A stretch of 64,000 nt of DNA from Clostridia bacterium (GCA_029061605.1 JAIDRT010000043.1:1-64000); one strand, 5' to 3'; positions 31,752-42,060 are shown, numbered from the stretch's first letter. Notes: generated by a model from the letters alone, not told the origin. Numbers and translations are program-made.

Positions 31752-33197
31752 TTAAATATTGCGCGCAAGCAACTCTATCGAAAAATCAAGTCTTCTAATA
31801 CTCTCTTCTTTGCCAAGAAGTTCCGCCATTTCGGTTGCTCCGCCGGGCGTGCTTGCAACGCCCGTCAACGCAAGGCGCAAGGGCAGGAATATCTGTCCGC
31901 TCTTGCACGCAAGTTTTTCTGCCAACGCCATACCTCTTTGCTTGAGAGCCTCGTCCGTCCAATCTTCAAAATTCTTCAAATCTTCTCTGATTGCCTTTAG
32001 GTTGTTGAGCGCTATTTCTTTGGTAATCTTCATCTTCTTGTGCTCAAACATTGTCGTATCATACTCGCCGAATTCTTCAAGAAAATCCACTTTTTCGGGT
32101 ATTTCGCCAAGCACTTCCACTCTTGGTATCAGGAGTTTTGCAAGAGCGAGATAATCATATTTACCTGCAATCTTACTGCTGTCAAAATAAGGCTTTGCGA
32201 CCTCAACAAACTCTTCGGGAGTCATTTGCTTGATATATTCGCCGTTGAGCCAGCGCATCTTTGCTTCGTCAAAAATACTAGGCGACTTGGATATTCCGTC
32301 CACGTCAAACTGTTCAATAAGTTGCTCCATACTCAACTTTTCTTCATTGCCCTTTGGCGACCAGCCGAGAAGAGCAATATAATTGACGATAGCCTTTGGC
32401 AAATATCCCTTTGCAAGGAAGTCCTCAAAATTCGCGTCGCCGTATCTCTTGGACAACTTGCGTTGGGCGTCTTTCATAATAGGAGAAAGATGCATATAAT
32501 TCGGTCTTTGCCAACCAAAAGCATCATACATCAAATTGTATTTTGGCGTAGACGAAAGATATTCTACTCCTCTGATGACGTAGTTGATTGCCATAAGATG
32601 GTCGTCTACGACGTTGGCGAAATTATAGGTAGGCATACCGTCCGATTTAATAAGCACGCCGTCTTCCATATCTTCATTAGGCACGCTGATATGTCCAAAT
32701 ACCATATCGTCATACTCGCTTACGCCCTCTGCGGGGATATTCTGTCTTATTACGTACGGCTCGCCGCTTGCAAGTCTCTTCTCGACCTCTTCTTTTGACA
32801 GAGACAGACAATGCTTGTCATACTTGGCGATTCCCTTGTCGTCCTTGAGAGAATCAAGTCTGTCTTTGTCACAAAAACAATAGTACGCTCCGCCCTTGTC
32901 GACAAGTTCTTTGGCGTAATCGAGATATAGCGACTTACGCTCGCTTTGGATATACGGTCCGTAGCCGCCGTCTTTGTCGGGTCCTTCGTCGTGCTGAATG
33001 CCTGCTTTTTTAAGAGTGCTGTAGATGACGTCCACTGCGCCTTCGACGTATCTCTCTTGGTCTGTATCTTCTATTCTTAGCACAAACTCGCCGTCATTTT
33101 TCTTGGCGAAAAGATATGCGTAAAGACACGTCCTCAAATTTCCTATATGCATAAATCCCGTCGGAGAGGGGGCAAATCTTGTTCTTACCTTGCTCAT
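31752..33197 (-). CDS. gltX: Glutamyl-tRNA synthetase
   Basis: 481 aa class I synthetase that charges tRNA-Glu (and in many Bacillota also tRNA-Gln, later amidated). Visible marks: RFAPSPTGFMHIGNLRT with the HIGH-type HIGN, VLRIEDTDQERY, CFCD in the zinc-like insertion and the KMSKS-type KLSKR (near residue 246). The C-terminal anticodon-binding helices follow (TDEALKQRGMALAEKL). Length and order are normal. Divergent from the M20 dipeptidase gene. Confidence 0.97.
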   Translation of the reverse strand: MSKVRTRFAPSPTGFMHIGNLRTCLYAYLFAKKNDGEFVLRIEDTDQERYVEGAVDVIYSTLKKAGIQHDEGPDKDGGYGPYIQSERKSLYLDYAKELVDKGGAYYCFCDKDRLDSLKDDKGIAKYDKHCLSLSKEEVEKRLASGEPYVIRQNIPAEGVSEYDDMVFGHISVPNEDMEDGVLIKSDGMPTYNFANVVDDHLMAINYVIRGVEYLSSTPKYNLMYDAFGWQRPNYMHLSPIMKDAQRKLSKRYGDANFEDFLAKGYLPKAIVNYIALLGWSPKGNEEKLSMEQLIEQFDVDGISKSPSIFDEAKMRWLNGEYIKQMTPEEFVEVAKPYFDSSKIAGKYDYLALAKLLIPRVEVLGEIPEKVDFLEEFGEYDTTMFEHKKMKITKEIALNNLKAIREDLKNFEDWTDEALKQRGMALAEKLACKSGQIFLPLRLALTGVASTPGGATEMAELLGKEESIRRLDFSIELLARNI

Positions 33198-33310
33198 AAC
33201 AACTTCCTTTTTTGTTTTTGTGATATTTTCGCTTAATAATATAACACATTCTCTACAATTTGTGTATAATAATTATGCAATAAATCAAAAAAGTTTGTAG
33301 GAAGGCGAAA

Positions 33311-34618
33311 ATGAAAAATTATTTTCAAGCAATGATACAAAAGACAATGCAACTGATTGCCATAGACAGCGTGCAATCAACTCCCTGTCCGCAATCCCCA
33401 TTCGGCGAAGGCGTGGCAAAATGTCTAGACCTTGTATGCGAAACCGCCAAGTCTATGGGTATGACTACGCATAACGAAGGTGGATATTACTGCACTTGCG
33501 ACGTGGGCGAAGGCGAAACCTTTGGCATACTTGGACATATCGACGTCGTGCCATACGATGACGATTGGTCTGCAAATCCACTCGGCGAAATAAAAGACGA
33601 CGTGATATACGGCAGAGGTATACTCGACGACAAAGGACCTATGATATGCTGTCTTTACGCCGTGCATCAACTGCTTGAAGAGGGATATAAGCCAAAATGC
33701 AAGATACGCTTTATTTTCGGCGGCAACGAAGAGAGCGGCTGGAAGTGCATAGACAAATACAACGAAGTTGACATTATGCCCCAAAAAGGCTTTTCTCCAG
33801 ACGGAGACTTCCCTGTCATCAACTGCGAAAAAGGATTGGTAGGCTATGATGTATACCTAGACGTACCAAAAGGTATGATAGACATTGACGGCGGAAGTCG
33901 CGGTAATATCGTGATGTCAAAGTGCCATTGCGTGGTTGACGGCGAACTTTGCGGCAGTAACGACAAAAAACTCCAAGTGGAAATAAAGGACGGCAAGACT
34001 TATATAACGTCTTACGGCAAACCTGCGCACGCCTCAACACCGTGGGAAGGCGAAAACGCGCTTTGGAGACTGCTTGACTTCTTGAGCGATAAGTTGGGCG
34101 AAGAATATACTCTGCTCAAAGAAAGACTGTGCCACAATGACGGCAGCGGCGCCAACGTAAAACTATCTGACGAAAAGAGCGGCAAACTCACATTCAACGT
34201 CGGCGTAGCAAAGATAGAAAAAACAGCCGACGGAAAAAATAAGTTACACCTTGTAATAGACATTCGCCACCCTGTGACGTATAACAAAGAAGATATCTTA
34301 CAAAGATTGCAAAAGAGCCTTGGCACAAAAGACGTGAGCGTGCGCAATTTCCACGATCCGCTTTATATTGACAAAGACAACGATCTTGTGCAAAGTCTTT
34401 TAAAGTCCTACAATAAAGTCACCGGTGAAAACGCTTCTCCCATAACAATAGGAGGGGGAACGTACGCAAGGGCGCTCAAGTGCGGAGTTGCTTTTGGACC
34501 TATGTTCCCGGGTATGGAAAGCACGATACACCAAAAGGACGAAAGAGTAAGCATATCCGATTTCAAAAAAATGTACGACGTGTACTATACGGCAATCAAG
34601 GAGTTGCTCTTCCAATAA
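33311..34618 (+). CDS. M20-family dipeptidase (PepV/Sapep-like)
   Basis: 435 aa cytoplasmic zinc peptidase. Metal ligands and catalytic residues appear in order: GHIDVVP (first His), GRGILDDKGP (bridging Asp), NEESGW (catalytic Glu pair), SPDGDFP (Asp) and STIHQKDE near the end (His). The large insertion between the two catalytic halves is typical for PepV/Sapep dipeptidases, which finish peptide breakdown. GTAGGAAGGCG precedes the ATG. A terminator follows 16 bp after the stop. Confidence 0.93.
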   Translation: MKNYFQAMIQKTMQLIAIDSVQSTPCPQSPFGEGVAKCLDLVCETAKSMGMTTHNEGGYYCTCDVGEGETFGILGHIDVVPYDDDWSANPLGEIKDDVIYGRGILDDKGPMICCLYAVHQLLEEGYKPKCKIRFIFGGNEESGWKCIDKYNEVDIMPQKGFSPDGDFPVINCEKGLVGYDVYLDVPKGMIDIDGGSRGNIVMSKCHCVVDGELCGSNDKKLQVEIKDGKTYITSYGKPAHASTPWEGENALWRLLDFLSDKLGEEYTLLKERLCHNDGSGANVKLSDEKSGKLTFNVGVAKIEKTADGKNKLHLVIDIRHPVTYNKEDILQRLQKSLGTKDVSVRNFHDPLYIDKDNDLVQSLLKSYNKVTGENASPITIGGGTYARALKCGVAFGPMFPGMESTIHQKDERVSISDFKKMYDVYYTAIKELLFQ

Positions 34619-34633
34619 AAATTATGCTATAAT

Positions 34634-34661
34634 AAAGCCGTCGGCAAAAGTCGACGGCTTT
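34634..34661 (+). terminator. Terminator after the dipeptidase gene
   Basis: AAAGCCGTCG and complement form a 10-bp stem with an 8-nt loop, followed by TTT. Its T tail ends just before the ribosome binding site of the next gene. Confidence 0.8.
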
Positions 34662-34680
34662 TTGATATAAGGAGCGCAAA

Positions 34681-35844
34681 ATGAGAATTGAGTTGGACAA
34701 AAGTATTGAAAACATTCTTGAACAACAGTACTTGCGCAAAGACGAACTTTTGAGCGAGTACGCTACTAAGGACTTTGAGGCCATACGCAAAGACGAATAT
34801 ACTCCCAAGATATTCAGACGGCAGTTTATACGCGATTGCGAAGTGGTACTCAACTTGCCTCTCTTCAACAGATATGCAGGAAAAACTCAAGTATTCTCAC
34901 TACTCGACAACGACGATATTTCCACCCGCGCTTATCACGTTCAACTCGTGTCAAGGGTTGCGCGCACGATAGGCTCTGCTCTGTCATTAAATTGCGACCT
35001 AATAGAGGCAATCGCATTGGCGCACGACCTTGGACACTGCCCATTCGGACACCGCGGCGAAAAACTGCTTGACAACGTGGCAAAGAGATACGGTTATAGA
35101 TTCTTTCACCACGTGCAAGGCGCAAGATACTTGCTCAATATCGTCAAAAGCGACTTGTCATTGCAAGTTATTGACGGAGTGCTATGTCACAACGGCGAAG
35201 AGATATTGCCTTGTTACGCTCCCAACGAAAAGTCTTGCAAAAACTTTGAAGACTTGCAAGAAAAACTTGATTTGGCTTATGAGGGTAAACTCAATGACAC
35301 AGGACTTATGGCAAGCACTCTTGAGGGCTGTCTCGTGCGTATATGCGACGTAATAGCGTACGTCGGCAAGGACAGGCAAGACGCGGAAAAGTTGAGATAC
35401 GTGCGATTCGACGACTTCTCCGACACTATTCTCGGCAAGTTCAATCACGAGATAATCGCGTCTCTGTGCGCTGATATTATCAACAATTCTTTTGGCAAAA
35501 ATCATATCAAAATGAGCGACGGCGCCTACGACGCGCTTATGAAAATCAAAGACGAGAATTACGCATTAATTTACAAAAGCGACCACTCCAAAGTCGACGG
35601 CTACAGCGACGAAGATTTGCAAAACATCGTGGATAAAGTATTTGAATTGATACTGACCGACTTAAATGGCGAAAGAAAACTCATAGATAAATACTATCGT
35701 CCGTACATATATCTCAACAGCAAGAAGGTCGACGAATACTTCCAAGAAAATCTAAACTTCCCTCACAGAGTGGCAATTGATATGATCGCAGGAATGAGTG
35801 ATAAATATCTTTTGGGATTTTATGAAAAGCATTGCGATAAATAA
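34681..35844 (+). CDS. HD-domain dNTP triphosphohydrolase (dGTPase-like)
   Basis: 387 aa. Residues ISTRAYHVQLVSRVARTIG (His86) and AIALAHDLGHCPFGHRGE (His115-Asp116) form the HD metal site, with further conserved marks HNGEEIL and RICDVIAYVGKD. This is the pattern of bacterial Dgt-type enzymes that convert dNTPs to nucleosides and triphosphate, balancing nucleotide pools; some relatives act in phage defence by depleting dNTPs. TAAGGAGCG precedes the ATG. It converges on the metallo-hydrolase gene with 17 bp between stops. Confidence 0.88.
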   Translation: MRIELDKSIENILEQQYLRKDELLSEYATKDFEAIRKDEYTPKIFRRQFIRDCEVVLNLPLFNRYAGKTQVFSLLDNDDISTRAYHVQLVSRVARTIGSALSLNCDLIEAIALAHDLGHCPFGHRGEKLLDNVAKRYGYRFFHHVQGARYLLNIVKSDLSLQVIDGVLCHNGEEILPCYAPNEKSCKNFEDLQEKLDLAYEGKLNDTGLMASTLEGCLVRICDVIAYVGKDRQDAEKLRYVRFDDFSDTILGKFNHEIIASLCADIINNSFGKNHIKMSDGAYDALMKIKDENYALIYKSDHSKVDGYSDEDLQNIVDKVFELILTDLNGERKLIDKYYRPYIYLNSKKVDEYFQENLNFPHRVAIDMIAGMSDKYLLGFYEKHCDK

Positions 35845-35861
35845 ATTTCAATAGATCTTGT

Positions 35862-37073
35862 TCAAAGAGTATAAATCTCGCCGTCATATAAAATTTTTAG
35901 ATTGCCCAATATATTCAATTTCGCAAAATTCTCTGGGCACTCGCAATGAATGGGAATGACGGTTTTCGCTTGCGTAATTTCGCAAATCTTTTCAATATCT
36001 TTACTGCTTGAGTGTCCGCTTGTGTGTAAATATTCTAACTGGCATCCTGTTTTGATAGCGCTTTCCAAAAATTCGCTTTTGTATTTATCAAAAGCCGCGT
36101 GTGTTTTGTCCAAATAACCTTTCCACATAGAATAGATCAACAGACTGTTTGGAAAACATTCTATTGCTTTTTTTGTTATGTAATTGGTTCTTCCTATAAA
36201 GCAAAACCCGCGTTCATTCATAAAAGAATTCAAATTTGACGCATAAGAATACACTTTTTGTTTGGAAAAATCATAAAACGGCAAGTATGTAGATTGCGTA
36301 ACTATTCTTAATATTTCCGCTTGAAAATCATCTTCGCAAACAATAAAAGGCTTATTACACTCTATTGCGGCATTATAAAACTCCGCTATCGTATCTATAT
36401 TAGTTGAACTGCAAAGCACAAAAACATTTTTGTGTTCAGAAAAAAGTTTTTTTGCCTGTGCGCCAAGTTCGTGCTCCGTAATTATTTTTTCACTATTACG
36501 AGACAACATAGTACCCTCAATAATCAAGACGTCAATATCTTTAGCATATTTTTCAAATACTGCGGGCATTTTATTTCCTCTCGCGCCGTGCATACGAAAG
36601 TCACCTGTATGCAAGATTCTCTTTCCTTCGCCTTCTATTAAAAACATATACGCGTCAAAAGCAGAATGGTCGATAATATACGGCGTAACTTTTATATCTC
36701 CAAAAAACAACGGCTTTCCTATATAGTATTCATAAAAGTCTGCTACTCGTTGAGGATTGCCTTGATTGAGTTTGGTCTTAAGAGTCTTTTGCACAACGCC
36801 GTAAATATTTTTTGCTACAGCGCCCATATAAATTGGAATTTCAGGTAAAATTTTTTCATACATTCCCACGTGGTCTCCGTGATAATGAGTTATGAGTACA
36901 GCGTCGCAATTAGGCGTACCGCAAGTAACCCCATCTATTTCAAAGTCACAGGCTGTTTTGTTCGCAGAAGGAAGTTCTGCTCCCATATCTATAATAATAC
37001 GCGACGACGAGGTTTTTATTTCAGTAATACAACCGCCAATTTGATGAGTACCTCTATGAATCTTTATTTGCAT
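35862..37073 (-). CDS. Beta-CASP metallo-beta-lactamase-fold hydrolase, probable nuclease
   Basis: 403 aa from the ATG at 37073, which has GGAG at good spacing; an ATG four codons earlier lacks it. Metal motif ITHYHGDHVG (61-70), then HTGDFRMHG (metal Asp), beta-CASP motif A LIIEGTMLSR and C-terminal LHTSGHSSSKD (motif B/C His). These are marks of beta-CASP RNA/DNA nucleases such as RNase J and CPSF-73, although the KH/C-terminal dimer domain of RNase J is absent. It overlaps the upstream gene by 10 bp, so the two are co-translated and probably work together. Confidence 0.82.
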   Translation of the reverse strand: MQIKIHRGTHQIGGCITEIKTSSSRIIIDMGAELPSANKTACDFEIDGVTCGTPNCDAVLITHYHGDHVGMYEKILPEIPIYMGAVAKNIYGVVQKTLKTKLNQGNPQRVADFYEYYIGKPLFFGDIKVTPYIIDHSAFDAYMFLIEGEGKRILHTGDFRMHGARGNKMPAVFEKYAKDIDVLIIEGTMLSRNSEKIITEHELGAQAKKLFSEHKNVFVLCSSTNIDTIAEFYNAAIECNKPFIVCEDDFQAEILRIVTQSTYLPFYDFSKQKVYSYASNLNSFMNERGFCFIGRTNYITKKAIECFPNSLLIYSMWKGYLDKTHAAFDKYKSEFLESAIKTGCQLEYLHTSGHSSSKDIEKICEITQAKTVIPIHCECPENFAKLNILGNLKILYDGEIYTL

Positions 37074-37897
37074 AGCGCTCTCCATATTTCATCCGTCGTA
37101 GGACGTTTTGCAACTTCGCACCATAAAACGTTGCCTTTACCTAAAGCATTGTTTATTGTGTCAATACTATAATTTTGATTATCTGTACGCACTAACGGAG
37201 TATCATAAACAAGTAACTTCGCCGGTGTAATGACTTTTAGAGGAAATTTATAATGTGTATTGAATAAATCGTTAATAATACGCACATATTCACAGTATTG
37301 ATTTAATATAGTTTCCTCTTGCTCTAATATAGCATCCGAATATAAATTTACTTGTTGAACAACTTTGGGGGTACAACCGCATTTTACATTCACGCGGTGA
37401 TCAAAAAATACTTTGCCCTCCACAAACATTATTTCAAGGGTGACAGTATTAAAAAGAACCAAATCGCATTTCTTTCCCGCTCCAATATTGCCATTCAAAT
37501 TTACTTCAATGTCAAGAACAACAGTATTGGTATTACGATTGGGATCAAAAGTATGATAGTATAATTCGTTGAGCAAGTTCCGCTCTTTTGCGCTACCGGT
37601 TACGTTGGTGTGTTTATTTTCGTTTTGCATTTTCGCCATTTCATATTCATCAAGACTGTCAGTATTATCGCTATAATTTTTATAAGCGTTGTTTCGCATA
37701 AAAATACCACAAGAAAATTTATAAAGGCAGCCGCCTTTATAATAAAAGTCTATTTCATTTTTACGTATAGCAGGAAAAACCGCTTTATTGGGATTCCCAC
37801 AAAAAACATCGGTTTTTAACTTGTTAAAAAGTATTTCATAACGCTTGCTCGTCAACTTCTCAACTTGCTCATTATCAAAACTTCGAATAAAACTCAT
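37064..37897 (-). CDS. PD-(D/E)xK-like protein coupled to the beta-CASP hydrolase
   Basis: 277 aa, not assigned to a named family. The centre has a nuclease-like layout: VVLDIEVNL (Glu131), KKCDLVLFN (Asp145) and MFVEGKVFF (Glu160, Lys162), i.e. E...D-(14)-ExK on alternating strands. The C-terminal part (VVQQVNLYSDAI, CEYVRIINDLF) is helical. The unusual pairing with a beta-CASP enzyme on one mRNA suggests a two-part nucleic-acid-processing or defence module. No methyltransferase or toxin is adjacent. Whether the core is catalytically active is unknown. Confidence 0.55.
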   Translation of the reverse strand: MSFIRSFDNEQVEKLTSKRYEILFNKLKTDVFCGNPNKAVFPAIRKNEIDFYYKGGCLYKFSCGIFMRNNAYKNYSDNTDSLDEYEMAKMQNENKHTNVTGSAKERNLLNELYYHTFDPNRNTNTVVLDIEVNLNGNIGAGKKCDLVLFNTVTLEIMFVEGKVFFDHRVNVKCGCTPKVVQQVNLYSDAILEQEETILNQYCEYVRIINDLFNTHYKFPLKVITPAKLLVYDTPLVRTDNQNYSIDTINNALGKGNVLWCEVAKRPTTDEIWRALCK

Positions 37898-38042
37898 AAC
37901 TACTCCAAATAAGAGATTGCTCTTAGTATAACAAATTTTTTGCCACTAATCAATGATTACATTAAATTAAAATGCTACGCAAAATTATGTATTTCGTTTT
38001 AAGCAAATCTTTTGATATATAGCACCGTAAGATAACTAATAC

Positions 38043-38777
38043 TTACTCATTGTAATGCGTATAATCTATATATTTTCTGTCCAACGCCTTGCTATGTTCT
38101 TTATACAGAGGATCTAACGTCGAGAGCAAGCCGTAAAAATCCTTGTCGTGATGAATGTAATAAAAGTGGCAAAACTCGTGCAATATGACAGAATCAATGA
38201 GTTCTATAGGCGCGTAAATCAATCTAAAGTTGAGCGTAACGACGCCAGTATTTACGGCGCAAGTTCCCCAAGTAGACACGCCCTTTTTTATTCTTAGTTG
38301 ATAATTGCCCGCAAACAAAACTTTATGAAGGAATTTCAAATAGGAAAATCTGTCGGCAAATATCCTGTTTGCTTGCGACTTATACCACTTATCAAGGAGC
38401 GACCTCTTATCTTCAAAATCCCACAGATCGTATACCGTCATAAAGATATAATCGCCTGCCAACTTAACCTCTCGTGTTTGCCCTTCTTTTACCATAAGAG
38501 TATACTCTTTGCCAAGATACAAAAACTTTTCGCCTGTCATATACTCATACTTTTCAAGCGACGTAGCGTTTTGCAAAATCTTATTTTGAGACTGCCTTAT
38601 CCAATCTATATTTTTTTCTATAAACTTTTCGACGTCGGCTATCGGAGCGAATAAAGGACAAGACACCGTCACTTCGCACTTTGACGTGATTCTCATTCGC
38701 ATATTGCGCATCTTTTTGCGCGTCAAAATATAATCGATATTCTCCTGCCCAACCTGTAGACTGTGTCTTTCGCTCAT
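38043..38777 (-). CDS. YgjP/SprT-like zinc metallopeptidase (DUF45)
   Basis: 244 aa. The N-terminal half is the beta-rich YgjP part (DYILTRKKMRNMRMRI, VSCPLFAPIADVEKFI). The C-terminal half has the zinc-peptidase helix ILHEFCHFYYIHHDKDF, with HEFCH at 200-204 and a third His near 210. Family members are bacterial relatives of M48 and SprT/Wss1 peptidases; some lie in restriction-modification loci. Monocistronic; no clear ribosome binding site before the ATG. Confidence 0.88.
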   Translation of the reverse strand: MSERHSLQVGQENIDYILTRKKMRNMRMRITSKCEVTVSCPLFAPIADVEKFIEKNIDWIRQSQNKILQNATSLEKYEYMTGEKFLYLGKEYTLMVKEGQTREVKLAGDYIFMTVYDLWDFEDKRSLLDKWYKSQANRIFADRFSYLKFLHKVLFAGNYQLRIKKGVSTWGTCAVNTGVVTLNFRLIYAPIELIDSVILHEFCHFYYIHHDKDFYGLLSTLDPLYKEHSKALDRKYIDYTHYNE

Positions 38778-38980
38778 ATTACAATTTTAGCATATTTTGA
38801 ATAGCATTTGCAATAAACTTAGTATTTTAATCCGTTTTGTCCATAATATTTATATTAAATTATACTTTTTTGAGATTGCTAACGCATATCCAAATATGAT
38901 ACAATATGTAAAAGCATAAAAATATGCTCGGCGGAAATCAAAGCGCATACTCTAAGAGCATTCGCCGAGAAGGAGAACTA

Positions 38981-41900
38981 ATGGGATACGATAAGAAAGT
39001 CATCGTAAAAAAAGCATTGTCTAAAACAGATCACATATTCAACATCTGGGACCTAAAATGCTCAATCAATAAAAAGGTAGGAAATCTCAAAGCCGAGATA
39101 ATCAAAAGCAAAGAGCCTATCAAATGGGACGATCTCAACAAGAGCGCTTTCAAACCCATCAAGCAATGGCAGTCTTGGGGCAAGCGCAAGGAATACGCCG
39201 ACAGTTTTGACTGCGCTTGGTTCCACTTCACAGGACAAGTACCCCAAAAAGCAAAGGGCAAAAGCGTGATATGCAGAATAAAGTTGCAAGGAGAAGGCTT
39301 GGTATTCAATCCTGACGGCATAGTTTTGCAAGGCATCACGCAAGTGCTGAGCAAAGGCGACGTCTTCCACTCCCTTATTGCCAAACAACGCATTGACATC
39401 ACAGACAATTCTACTGGCGATGAAAAAATAGACTTATACGTCGACGCAGGTTTCAACGGCAAGTTCAGAATACGCAAATGCACTGCGCACTTGAGACGCT
39501 GCGATATCTGCATACACGATGAAGAGATAAATCAATATTACTACGACTATATAGACCTCTTCTTCATTATGACGACGCTTGATAAAGAAAGCGAGAGATT
39601 TAAAGAAATTGACAAGGCTCTTAAGCAAAGTTATAAGATATACAAAAAGCAAGGCGCAGGAGCGGCAAGAGAGTTTCTCAAGCCCACGATAGAGAAAAAG
39701 CCTGAGTATCAAGCGACGACTTATTATTGTATAGGTCACGCGCATATTGATCTTGGCTGGCTGTGGCCGATAAGAGAGACAAAGAGAAAAGTTGCCCGCA
39801 CTTTTGCCAATCAAATCCGCAATCTTGCGATATACGACGGCTTTTATTTTGCGGAGTCTCAACCGCAAATGTTTGAGTGGTTGCACGAAGAATACCCCGA
39901 ACTCTTTGAGAGAGTAAAAAAATACGTGCTTGAAGGCAGAATAGAACTTCAAGGCGGTATGTGGGTAGAAAGCGATACCAACCTCACAGGCGGAGAATCT
40001 TGGATAAGACAGTGCCTTTACGGCCAGAAATATTGGAAGGATAACTTTGATTTCAAATCAAGAATGTGTTGGCTGCCTGACGTCTTCGGCTTCCCCGCAA
40101 CTCTTCCGCAAGTGCTCAAAAAGAGCGGAATGGATTATTTTATGACAATCAAGTTGTCGTCCAACGACTTCAACAGATTCCCCTACCGCTCATTTAATTG
40201 GGTGGGTCTTGACGGCACCAAGTTGCTTGCGCATATGGAGCCGCTCGGCGACTACAACGCCGGCAACTCCCCACTTGCAATCGTCAGGTCAGAAGACAGA
40301 TATTCAGAAAAAGATATCTGCGACAAGGCGCTTTTGATATACGGCGACGGTGACGGGGGCGGCGGTCCTGGCGAAGGTCACCTGGAATATATGATGCGTC
40401 ACCAAAAAAATATCGATGGTTTAGCGCCCTGCAAAACTTCCCCTGCCGTCAATTTCTTTGATGATATAAAGGATATGGCAGACAAGTTGCCTACGCACGA
40501 AGGCGAACTTTATTACGAGAGACACCAAGGCTGCTATACGTCGCAAGCCAACGCAAAAAAATGGAACAGGCGCATTGAAGAAAAACTGCATAAACTTGAG
40601 TGGCTTGGCGCAGTGGCTTTTCTGCAAGGTATAAATTACGACAGGCAAAAAGTGGAGACGATATGGAAAGAGGTATTACTGTATCAATTCCACGATATAC
40701 TCCCCGGCTCGTCCATTAAGCGAATCTACGACGAAGCGTACGCCAGATACAAGATAATGTATGACGAACTGTCAGAGATTGAAAAGACTTTACTTTCTGC
40801 AATGGCTACGGAAAAATCAACGAGCGCGCTCAACCCAGTAGACTTCGACAGACGCGAATACGTCAAAGTCGGAGACGAATGGTATCAAGCAGATCTCAAA
40901 GCGCATTCAGTTGGCAAACTTACGCCTGCAAGTCTTGACACACGTCAATTTGCTTACAGCGAGAACTTTATAGAAAACGCTAAACTCAAAGTTACCTTCG
41001 GCGCAAACGGCGAGATTGTTTCGCTCATTGACAAAGCTGAGAATAAAGAACTTGTCAAAGAGTATTTCAACAAACTCGTGGTATACTCCGACCCATTCAA
41101 GTACTATAACGCGTGGGATATATCTTGGGGTAAAGATAAAGATACCAACTATATGATGATGAAAAAGTGGGAGTTTAAGTTGACGTCCTCCAACACTTAT
41201 ATCGACGGCGCATATCTCGTGAGAGAAAACTCATTTAAGTACCACGACTCTTCTATAGTGCAAAAAGTCACCTTGAGAATAGACGGCGACACCGTCAACT
41301 TTGACACCGCAGTGGATTGGCACGAAGAACTCAAGATGCTACGCGCAGACTTCGTACCCACGGTATTTGCCGACAACGTCAAGTGCAATATCCAATTCGG
41401 CAACTTCGACCGCACGACGAGCGAAGACGATAAGGACGAAGATTACAATCCAAAGTGGGCGCAATTTGAAGTATGCGCGCATAAGTTCGTCAATATCGAC
41501 GGCGAAGATTACGGCTTTGCTCTTCTCAACAACTGCAAGTATGGTCACCGCGCAAAGAGCGGCTTCCTGTCGTTGGCGCTTCTGCGTTCGCCTATATTCC
41601 CCGACCCGACTTGCGACAGAGGTTCTCACTCTTTTAGTTACGCTATTTATCCGCATAAAGAAAAGTTTGAAGATACTGACCTAATGGCAAAGGGATATTG
41701 CTTCAACAATCCTATAGACGTAATCGAAGAAAATCTGGAGATAGACACGCTTGTCAAATTTGACAGCAAAAATATCGTAATCGAGACAATCAAGATAGCC
41801 GAAGACGAAGAAGGCATAATCGTCAGAGCGTACGAAAGCCTCGGTCAAAAAGTCAAAACGGCTTTGGACATAAACTTTGACAACTCTTCTATATATGAAT

Positions 41901-41992
41901 GCGATATGCTAGAAAACAAAGAAAAGTTCGTCAAGGGTACGACCTTTGAATTTACTCCTTACGAAATCAAGACGATTTATATCAAAAAATAA
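38981..41992 (+). CDS. GH38 alpha-mannosidase, cytoplasmic
   Basis: 1003 aa from MGYDKKVI at 38981, which follows GAGAAGGAG; a frame-open extension to 38924 lies over a leader hairpin and is not supported. The catalytic domain begins at about residue 230: GHAHIDLGWLWPI (zinc-binding His and Asp), QPQMFEWL, and WLPDVFGFPATLPQVL, whose Asp is the nucleophile. A helical linker and beta-sandwich domains follow. The enzyme removes alpha-mannose from glycans, probably imported host or fungal mannosides. No signal peptide. Ahead of the gene an 8-bp CTCGGCGG/CCGCCGAG-like hairpin (about 38928-38969) lies in the leader. Followed by a convergent terminator. Confidence 0.93.
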   Translation: MGYDKKVIVKKALSKTDHIFNIWDLKCSINKKVGNLKAEIIKSKEPIKWDDLNKSAFKPIKQWQSWGKRKEYADSFDCAWFHFTGQVPQKAKGKSVICRIKLQGEGLVFNPDGIVLQGITQVLSKGDVFHSLIAKQRIDITDNSTGDEKIDLYVDAGFNGKFRIRKCTAHLRRCDICIHDEEINQYYYDYIDLFFIMTTLDKESERFKEIDKALKQSYKIYKKQGAGAAREFLKPTIEKKPEYQATTYYCIGHAHIDLGWLWPIRETKRKVARTFANQIRNLAIYDGFYFAESQPQMFEWLHEEYPELFERVKKYVLEGRIELQGGMWVESDTNLTGGESWIRQCLYGQKYWKDNFDFKSRMCWLPDVFGFPATLPQVLKKSGMDYFMTIKLSSNDFNRFPYRSFNWVGLDGTKLLAHMEPLGDYNAGNSPLAIVRSEDRYSEKDICDKALLIYGDGDGGGGPGEGHLEYMMRHQKNIDGLAPCKTSPAVNFFDDIKDMADKLPTHEGELYYERHQGCYTSQANAKKWNRRIEEKLHKLEWLGAVAFLQGINYDRQKVETIWKEVLLYQFHDILPGSSIKRIYDEAYARYKIMYDELSEIEKTLLSAMATEKSTSALNPVDFDRREYVKVGDEWYQADLKAHSVGKLTPASLDTRQFAYSENFIENAKLKVTFGANGEIVSLIDKAENKELVKEYFNKLVVYSDPFKYYNAWDISWGKDKDTNYMMMKKWEFKLTSSNTYIDGAYLVRENSFKYHDSSIVQKVTLRIDGDTVNFDTAVDWHEELKMLRADFVPTVFADNVKCNIQFGNFDRTTSEDDKDEDYNPKWAQFEVCAHKFVNIDGEDYGFALLNNCKYGHRAKSGFLSLALLRSPIFPDPTCDRGSHSFSYAIYPHKEKFEDTDLMAKGYCFNNPIDVIEENLEIDTLVKFDSKNIVIETIKIAEDEEGIIVRAYESLGQKVKTALDINFDNSSIYECDMLENKEKFVKGTTFEFTPYEIKTIYIKK

Positions 41993-42014
41993 TATTTGAT
42001 TAAACGAATAAAGC

Positions 42015-42047
42015 CGCCCCTTGAGTCTACGATTCAAGGGGCGACGT
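42015..42047. terminator. Terminator after the alpha-mannosidase gene
   Basis: CGCCCCTTGA and complement form a 10-bp GC-rich stem with a 9-nt loop, followed by ACG and TTTTT. It also faces the end of the minus-strand XRE gene. Confidence 0.85.
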
Positions 42048-42060
42048 TTTTCCTCAAAAA

